The position numbers were made by a program, and so were the translations under genes. A stretch of 64,000 nt of DNA. Source: Phycisphaerae bacterium. GTDB lineage: Bacteria; Planctomycetota; Phycisphaerae; FEN-1346; JAACEH01. The notes under the pieces are model-generated. The model was not told the origin of the DNA, ran no database searches, and saw only the letters and a program-made list of their open reading frames with translations. Of this stretch, positions 58,500 through 64,000 are shown piece after piece (position 1 is the stretch's first letter; each line of letters begins with the position of its first letter). The stretch lies in the NCBI GenBank assembly GCA_012729015.1, contig JAAYDY010000120.1, positions 49,840 through 113,839 on the forward strand, in the 5' to 3' direction.

Positions 58500-60425
58500 A
58501 TGAGCACGGATGCCCAGGTCCGCCGGACCGCCGACGCCATTCGCGGCCTGGTCCACGAGATCGCCCAGTTGGCGACAACGGACATTCCGCGCCAGGCGTT
58601 CTTCGGCGGCTTCATCCAGCGGGCCGTGAGGGCCATTGATGCCATGGGCGGCGCCGTCTGGATCGGGCGCCAGGGCCGCTTCAACCTCGTGGCCGACGTG
58701 GACCTGGACTCCAGCCGCTTCTCGGCCCATTCCGGCCAGCGCGACGCCATCCGGGCTGCGCTCCGCTGGGTGGCCGAGCACGGCCGCAGCCTCATCATTG
58801 CTCCGATGGGCCCCGACTGGATGGACGACCAGGGCGCCGCGGGCATTCCCAACCACACGCCCATGCCGTTCTTCTATGTGCCCATTCGCCACGACGACAA
58901 GGTCGTCGGCGTGGTGCAGGTCTGGCAGCGGCCCGGCCGGGATCCCAAGAGCTATCGCGGTTTCATGGAGTTCCTGATCGCCGTCGTGCAGCACGCCGAG
59001 AGCTACCTCGAGTCGCGGCACCTGGAATCGGTGGTCCGGGAGCGGCAGCGGCTGGAGAACCTCCTGCTGGTGACCGAACGCGTGGGCGCGGCCGAATCGT
59101 CGGGCGACCTCGGGCTGTCGCTGGTGAACCTGGGCCGCGACCTTGTGGCCGCCGACCGCCTGACGCTGTTGGTCTGCGAAGGCGACCGGTGCCGCGCCAC
59201 GGCCGTCAGTGGGCAGACCCGCGTCGAGCGCCGCAGCGAGACCGTTCAGGCGGTGGAGGATCTGGCTCGCGCCGCTGTGACGGCCCGCGACGCCAGGGCG
59301 TTCCGGCGGCCCGCTCCCGGGCAGGACGCGTCGCAGGTCTGCCGCCGGTACTTCATGAACGTCAAGTACGACCTGGCCGTGATGATGCCGCTGAAGGTCG
59401 GCGACCGGGTGGTCGGCGTCGTGGCTGCTGAGTATCCGGCCGACGACGGGCGGCCCACGGACGAGGACCTGGCCGCCCTGGAGTCCCTGGTCCGCCAGAG
59501 CGGGCCGGCGCTGGACCGGCTGCGGCGGCAGGAGTCGATGCCCCTGCGGCGCACGGCCCGGCTTCTGGCGTCGCTCCGTCCCCGTGGCCGCCGTGGACCT
59601 CTTCTGGCGGCCGCTGCGATCGCGGGGCTGGTCGCGGCCGCCGTCATTCCGGTTCAGACCGACATCGAGGGGCGATGCACCGTGCGGCCCGTGACGCGAG
59701 CCGTGGTCGTCGCCCACGAAGAAGGCCGCATTGTCGAAGTGCTGGTTCACGAGGGCCGTCGCGTGGAGGCGCGCGAACCGGTGGCGAGACTTGAGAACCC
59801 GGCCCTGGAAACGCAACTGGCGGTGGCGCGGCGCGACGTGGACAAGTGGCAGGCCGAGGCCCAGAGCCGCGAGGCCGCCGGCGACCCGTCCGGCGCGCAG
59901 ATCGCGACGATCCGGGCCGACAAGGCCGCCGGCGAGGTCGCCCGTCTGCGGAGCCGCATCGACGCGCTGGTCCTGCGCAGCCCAATCGCCGGGACCGTGG
60001 TGACGCCCGATCCGCAGTCGCACGTGGGCCGCGTGCCGCCGCGCGGTGAGGCGATTCTGAACGTGGCCGCGCTGGATGCCTGGGACGTGACGGTCGAGGC
60101 GCCCGAGCGCAGCCTGCCGTCGCTCCAGCAGGCCGTGGCCGATGCCGGGCCCGAGGGGCTTGCCGTGGAATTCGTCCTGGCGTCGCGGCCCGACAGGGCG
60201 CTCGCCGCCCGGATCCGGTCGGCCGACGACATCTCGCAGGTCGCCCGGGTGGCCGGTCGCGGCAACGTGTTCCTGGTGCGGGCCCGGATCGATCCGGCCT
60301 GCGCCGCGGACGCCGACCTCCGCATCGGATACGAAGGCAAGGCCCGCATCGCCGGCCCGCGACGGTCGGTTCTGGCCGCGTGGCTCGGGCCGCTCGCCGA
60401 CCGCCTGCGAATGGCGATGTTCTAG
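58500..60425 (+). CDS. GAF-GAF-TM-HlyD membrane fusion protein
   Basis: 641 residues: two GAF-like sensor domains in the cytoplasm (~25-170 and ~185-340), one membrane helix (~367-383) and an HlyD-type adaptor domain outside (biotinyl-lipoyl half-motif AVVVAHEEGRIVEVLVHEGR at ~401-420, a coiled-coil hairpin ~435-490, second lipoyl half LRSPIAGTVVTPDPQSHVG). HlyD proteins bridge inner-membrane exporters to the outer membrane; a GAF pair on the cytoplasmic side would let it sense a ligand. 11 nt before the M50 gene, so co-transcribed. Confidence 0.82.
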   Translation: MSTDAQVRRTADAIRGLVHEIAQLATTDIPRQAFFGGFIQRAVRAIDAMGGAVWIGRQGRFNLVADVDLDSSRFSAHSGQRDAIRAALRWVAEHGRSLIIAPMGPDWMDDQGAAGIPNHTPMPFFYVPIRHDDKVVGVVQVWQRPGRDPKSYRGFMEFLIAVVQHAESYLESRHLESVVRERQRLENLLLVTERVGAAESSGDLGLSLVNLGRDLVAADRLTLLVCEGDRCRATAVSGQTRVERRSETVQAVEDLARAAVTARDARAFRRPAPGQDASQVCRRYFMNVKYDLAVMMPLKVGDRVVGVVAAEYPADDGRPTDEDLAALESLVRQSGPALDRLRRQESMPLRRTARLLASLRPRGRRGPLLAAAAIAGLVAAAVIPVQTDIEGRCTVRPVTRAVVVAHEEGRIVEVLVHEGRRVEAREPVARLENPALETQLAVARRDVDKWQAEAQSREAAGDPSGAQIATIRADKAAGEVARLRSRIDALVLRSPIAGTVVTPDPQSHVGRVPPRGEAILNVAALDAWDVTVEAPERSLPSLQQAVADAGPEGLAVEFVLASRPDRALAARIRSADDISQVARVAGRGNVFLVRARIDPACAADADLRIGYEGKARIAGPRRSVLAAWLGPLADRLRMAMF

Positions 60426-60436
60426 CGAATGATGCG

Positions 60437-62608
60437 ATGACCGACGCTGCCGCCAGCACAACCTCGTCCGAATCGCCGGCGTCCTTGCCGCCGCTGCGCA
60501 GCGACATTGACGTCGCCCGGCGCGAGGCCGACGGCCGCACCGAGTACATTCTCAAGGATCCCCTGAGCAGCCGGCATTTCCGGCTCGATGCCGTGGAATG
60601 GTTCGTCGCCATGCTGTTGGACGGGCACCGTACGGCCGCCGAGGTCCACGCCCGGGCCGTCCAGCAGTATCCCGAGACGCACCTCACCGTGGACGAGATT
60701 GTGCGTTTCGTCCGTCGCCTGGCCCTGGCCGGGATGCTGCGCCTCAGCGGCCGCGGCGACCTCGACCGCCTGATGGCCTTGCGGCCGCAGGGCGGGGGGC
60801 TGCGCCTGGTGAACCTCTTCTGGCAGATCTTCTACATCCGCATTCCGTTGCTGAACCCGGACCGGCTCATCACGGCGCTTCACGCCAGAGTGGCCTTCCT
60901 CGGACGCCCGTGGCCCCTGGCGCTCATGGCGGCGCTGGTGCTGGCCGCCGCGACGCTGGTCTTGTGGCACTGGCCGCGACTCGTCGAGCCGCGGGCCGAG
61001 TTCCTCTCGGCGCGCGGCCTGGCCTGGCTGCTGGTCGCCATGGTCGGCGTGAAGGTCGTCCACGAACTGGCCCATGCCTGTGTGTGCAAGCACTACGGCG
61101 GCCGCGTGCCGGAGATGGGGCTGGTGCTGATCGTCTTCACGCCGTGCCTCTACTGCGACGTGTCGGACGCCTGGATGTTTCCGTCGCGCCGCAGCCGTCT
61201 GGCCGTGACGGCCGCGGGCATCGCCGCCGAGTTGGTTCTGGCCGCCGCGGCGGCGCTGGTGTTCGTCGCCACACGCGACGGTGCGATCCACCAGGCGGCC
61301 TTCAGCCTGATGATCGTCGCCGGCGTTTCGACGATCCTGTTCAACGGCAACCCGCTCCTGCGCTACGACGGCTACTACCTGCTCAGCGACGCCATCGAGA
61401 CGCCGAACCTGCGGCTGCGGGCCCGGCGCTATCTGGTCGCCGCGGTCCGGCGGCTGGTGCTCGGCGACCCCGTGCCCGATCTCGACCGCCCCGACCGGCG
61501 CCGCGGTTTCGTTCTGCTGTACGGCATCGCCGCCTACCTCTACGGGTGGTTCATCCTGTACGCCATTCTCGGGATGCTCTACCGCAAGCTCGAAGCTTAC
61601 GATCTTCAGGCCCTGGCCGGCGCGCTGATCGCCCTGGGCGTGGTTATGCAGCTCGGCGTGCCGCTATGGCGGTTCGGAGCTGTTCTGGGGCGGCTCGTTC
61701 GCCAGCCCGGCAGCCCGTGGCGATTCGCCCGAGCTGTGGCCGTCGCCGGCGGGCTCGTCCTGGTCGGCGTCACGGCCGCCAACGTCGAGTTCACCGAGAC
61801 CCTGAGCCGCACGTGCGTCGTTCAGTCCGACGAGCCGTACGACGTTCGCGCCGAGCAGCCGGGTTTCGTGGCGGCCGTCCTGGTGCGGCCCGGCCAGCGC
61901 GTCGCCAAGGGCCAGCCGCTGGTACGTCTGGTCAACGAACAATTGCTGGCCGACCTGCGCGGCGCCGAGGCCGACGTGGCGGTCCACCGCGTTCTTGCCG
62001 ACCGTGCCCAGGCCGACGGCGACCTCGTGACCGCGGGACAGCTGCGGACCCAACTCGATCAACTTCGCGACGTGGCCGACCACGCTCGCCGTCGTGTCGC
62101 GCAGTTGACCGTCGCGTCGCCCGGCGACGGTCTGGTCAGTACCGACGACCTCGACCGCCTGCTCGGCCTGTGGATGGAGCAGGGGTCGCCGCTGATGCGC
62201 GTCGCCCGTGCCGGCCGTTTCAGGGTGACGGTCCAGCTTGGCCAGAAGCAGGCCGAGCGCGTCGCGGTGGGGGCGCCGGCCGAACTGAAGGTGCGTGCAT
62301 GGCCCGAGCGCACGTTCGACGGCCGCGTCAGCGACAGCAGCCGCATGGCCAGCGCCGCGGCCCCGGCAGTGCTGACGACGCTGTACGAGGGCGACGTGGC
62401 CGTGCGTCCGGGCGCCGACGGCTGGGCGGCGGCCGAAACGATCTACCGCGCCGAACTGCAACTCGCCGACGGCCAGGCGATCCTTCGCGACGGCATGAGC
62501 GGCAAGGCCCGGATCTACCTGGGCCGTACGTCGCTGGGCAGGTACCTGTGGCGGACCGTGGCCGACGAACTCAGCCTCGACCTGCTCCTGAAATGGGCCT
62601 CCTCGTGA
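60437..62608 (+). CDS. PqqD-like / site-2 protease (M50) / HlyD fusion protein
   Basis: 723 residues in three parts: an N-terminal PqqD-like domain (~20-105; EYILKDPLSSRHFRLDAVEW, LDGHRTAAEVHA), a polytopic M50 site-2-type protease with HELAH (209-213) and NPLLRYDG (305-312), and a C-terminal HlyD-like lipoyl/adaptor domain (~475-720; VRAEQPGFVAAVLVRPGQRV). M50 proteases cut within the membrane. PqqD domains bind peptides, so the protein could recognise, cut and pass on a peptide or protein. Weak ribosome site at ATG 60437. It precedes the LEPR-XLL surface protein gene, a likely client. Confidence 0.85.
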   Translation: MTDAAASTTSSESPASLPPLRSDIDVARREADGRTEYILKDPLSSRHFRLDAVEWFVAMLLDGHRTAAEVHARAVQQYPETHLTVDEIVRFVRRLALAGMLRLSGRGDLDRLMALRPQGGGLRLVNLFWQIFYIRIPLLNPDRLITALHARVAFLGRPWPLALMAALVLAAATLVLWHWPRLVEPRAEFLSARGLAWLLVAMVGVKVVHELAHACVCKHYGGRVPEMGLVLIVFTPCLYCDVSDAWMFPSRRSRLAVTAAGIAAELVLAAAAALVFVATRDGAIHQAAFSLMIVAGVSTILFNGNPLLRYDGYYLLSDAIETPNLRLRARRYLVAAVRRLVLGDPVPDLDRPDRRRGFVLLYGIAAYLYGWFILYAILGMLYRKLEAYDLQALAGALIALGVVMQLGVPLWRFGAVLGRLVRQPGSPWRFARAVAVAGGLVLVGVTAANVEFTETLSRTCVVQSDEPYDVRAEQPGFVAAVLVRPGQRVAKGQPLVRLVNEQLLADLRGAEADVAVHRVLADRAQADGDLVTAGQLRTQLDQLRDVADHARRRVAQLTVASPGDGLVSTDDLDRLLGLWMEQGSPLMRVARAGRFRVTVQLGQKQAERVAVGAPAELKVRAWPERTFDGRVSDSSRMASAAAPAVLTTLYEGDVAVRPGADGWAAAETIYRAELQLADGQAILRDGMSGKARIYLGRTSLGRYLWRTVADELSLDLLLKWASS

Positions 62609-63069
62609 TGCACCTCCTTGCGGCCGTGCCGCGGCCGGCCAGCCTTCCGTTGCTTCGACAAAAATGACGATTCTCTGTGTTGCGGTCCCGCTTGCCCTCC
62701 GTGGCCCGGTCCCATCGAACCCATGGTTCGGACGGTGTTATCAGTATCGTCCGGGGCCGCGAGAGGTGGTTTCAGTGCTGAGAGGGCCGTTGCGAGGCCC
62801 CGTGGTCGGCGAGGTGCCGTCTTCGTGATGGGGTGGCATGTAAGCTCTTTCTGGAGAATCGGTTAGGATGGCTTCAGGTTGTTCTTCCTGGCTTGGCGGA
62901 GCCATGTTGGCAGTGGCCCCGCGGGCGTGTCCTAAGTCCATGCGCCATAAAGGGCTGAACTCACCATAATTCGCTGTTCCGCCGATAAAGATCATGGACT
63001 GCCGAGACAGTTCGCGCCGGTCTCCGCGCGCATGGGGCGACGGCGGCGCGAAGCAACTGTCTTGCATGG
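62609..63069. other. Intergenic region before the LEPR-XLL gene
   Basis: 461 nt with no convincing gene on either strand. A short perfect hairpin CGAACC-CAT-GGTTCG (62716-62730) follows the M50 gene. A CATAAT box lies near 62966 but without a matching -35. No known riboswitch was recognised. The length would allow a long, regulated leader. Confidence 0.35.
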
Positions 63070-64000
63070 ATGGCGGGGCCAGTGTCTGACCGATCCAGAC
63101 AACTTCGCATCGAGCCGCTGGAACAACGCATTGTGCTCGGCGTTGTCGTCTCCGCCGGCGAGTTCTTCCAATACCTCGACGCCGACGGCGACCTTCAGCG
63201 CATCTACGTCGAGGCCGGGCAGATTGACATTGACGGCATCGAGAACCCCGGCCTCAACGACACGATCGACACCGTGACGATTCTCGAGAACGGCACCAGC
63301 TTCGACTCCTCCGCCGTGACCATGGGCGAGATTCATGCCGGCGGCCCCGTGACCAGTTTCACGGCCGAGCTGGGCGTGGACGTGACCGAGGGGATGGACA
63401 CGTCGGTCGGCAAGGCCGGCACCCTCGGCCTGCTCCAGGCCGGGGCGTCCAGCGCGACCGTGTCCATCGGCACGGGCGCCGTCGACGGCCATCTGACCAC
63501 CCTGCGTTTGACAACCGGCAGTTGGTCGGGCGACCTCAACGTCCAGGGCAACATCACGACCGTGGACATCGCCGACGACATTGCCTTGGCGGGTCAGATC
63601 ACGGCCGACCAGATCGGCACGCTCGGCGTGGACGACGATATCCTCGGCAGCGTCGAGACCCGTGCCGGCGGCAGCATCGGCACCATCAGCGCCGACGAGA
63701 TTCAGGGCACGATCGCGGCCGGGACGGCTGGGGACCGTGGTCTGATTTCGGTGATTTCGCTGGGATCGGTGACGGGCGGCGGGTCGGTGACGGGGGAACT
63801 GGACGGGGACGGGACGCTGGACCTGGACGGGGTGTCGGTGACGAGCGTGTCGGGCCTGGACTTTGCGGTGAGTTCGACGGGGATCACGCTGGAGGCGACG
63901 AGCGAGGACGTGTCGTTCGACGCGATCGAGGTGCGTCTGACGGAGACGGGCGGGGGTCCGACGACGGGGGTGATCGGCCGTCGGTGGACGGGCGAGGTGG
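63070..64000 (+). CDS. LEPR-XLL-type large surface protein, N-terminal part
   Basis: Open from ATG 63070 (or GTG 63082) to the window edge, at least 310 codons. The N-terminus reads DRSRQLRIEPLEQRIVLGVV, the planctomycete LEPR-XLL export-signal-like motif, then a repetitive, Gly/Thr/Asp-rich beta-solenoid-like sequence (ITADQIGTLGVDDDILGSVE, GGSIGTISADEIQGTIAAG). Such genes are often thousands of codons long. From about 63721 codon use shifts abruptly from C-ending to G-ending (GGC to GGG, ACC to ACG). No clear ribosome site. Likely client of the two upstream genes. Confidence 0.8.
   Translation, partial: MAGPVSDRSRQLRIEPLEQRIVLGVVVSAGEFFQYLDADGDLQRIYVEAGQIDIDGIENPGLNDTIDTVTILENGTSFDSSAVTMGEIHAGGPVTSFTAELGVDVTEGMDTSVGKAGTLGLLQAGASSATVSIGTGAVDGHLTTLRLTTGSWSGDLNVQGNITTVDIADDIALAGQITADQIGTLGVDDDILGSVETRAGGSIGTISADEIQGTIAAGTAGDRGLISVISLGSVTGGGSVTGELDGDGTLDLDGVSVTSVSGLDFAVSSTGITLEATSEDVSFDAIEVRLTETGGGPTTGVIGRRWTGEV

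Noticed and set aside
57774..60461. An 895-codon minus-strand frame over the GAF-HlyD gene
   Set aside because: It is a shadow of the GAF-HlyD gene plus the Cys-rich gene in another frame; composition is Arg/His/Gly-rich with no motif.
62609..63069. A riboswitch or gene in the leader of the LEPR-XLL gene
   Set aside because: No known aptamer core or credible reading frame could be identified by eye.

Overview
The window is GC-rich, densely coded bacterial chromosome. It has the stamp of a Planctomycetota genome. The last gene opens with a planctomycete-type LEPR-XLL surface-protein motif (residues LRIEPLEQRIVL). Paired right-handed beta-helix proteins occur, one with a dockerin-like tail. 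A complete envelope-spanning type II secretion locus, an LptE lipoprotein and a BamD-like TPR protein indicate a two-membrane cell. The parallel-beta-helix, dockerin, KamA, ferritin-like and corrinoid genes would suit an anaerobic or microaerophilic Phycisphaerae-like polysaccharide degrader, but that placement is inference.

Layout. (1) 1-17.3 kb: every gene is on the minus strand. A near-continuous run purA-uppS-cdsA-phoH-pgpH-ybeY-corC-recO-(BamD-like)-lptE-ftsH-folP-cdaA-cdaR reads leftward from a promoter before purA, with overlaps or very short gaps; partial proA follows from its own promoter. This run holds the c-di-AMP synthase, its YbbR partner and a PgpH-type c-di-AMP phosphodiesterase together with envelope and phospholipid genes. 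(2) 17.5-25.1 kb: a ferritin-like protein, a KamA-family radical SAM enzyme, a DUF434 protein and two paralogous secreted beta-helix proteins. (3) 25.3-32.6 kb: tRNA-Arg(CCT) and tRNA-Val(CAC), each followed by a small accessory islet. The first carries a hicA-hicB-xre toxin-antitoxin module. The second is bounded by a 33-bp direct repeat of the tRNA 3' end and carries a trypsin-like protease with DnaJ-type zinc motifs and a tiny TatA-like protein. Between them lie PHP, YfgM-like, corrinoid-binding and RluD-type genes. (4) 32.7-45.4 kb: type II secretion genes gspD,E,F,G,H,I,J,K,L,M plus a GspC-like protein. (5) 45.6-54 kb: acyltransferase, alpha/alpha-barrel protein, a MITE-like array of hairpins, amylo-alpha-1,6-glucosidase, a membrane protein, HflX and a gluzincin protease. 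(6) 54-58.2 kb: ArsR regulator, FolE, tRNA-Ala(CGC), an alkaline-phosphatase-superfamily enzyme, a STAS-domain protein and a Cys-rich secreted protein. (7) 58.5-64 kb: a GAF-GAF-HlyD protein, a PqqD-like/M50 protease/HlyD fusion and the start of a large LEPR-XLL surface protein, which together look like an export or processing system.

The most interesting items are the three-gene GAF-HlyD / PqqD-M50-HlyD / LEPR-XLL locus, the two tRNA islets, the hairpin element with terminal inverted repeats and a target-site-like duplication, and the non-standard catalytic motifs in CdaA, YbeY and CdsA. No rRNA and no CRISPR array were seen.
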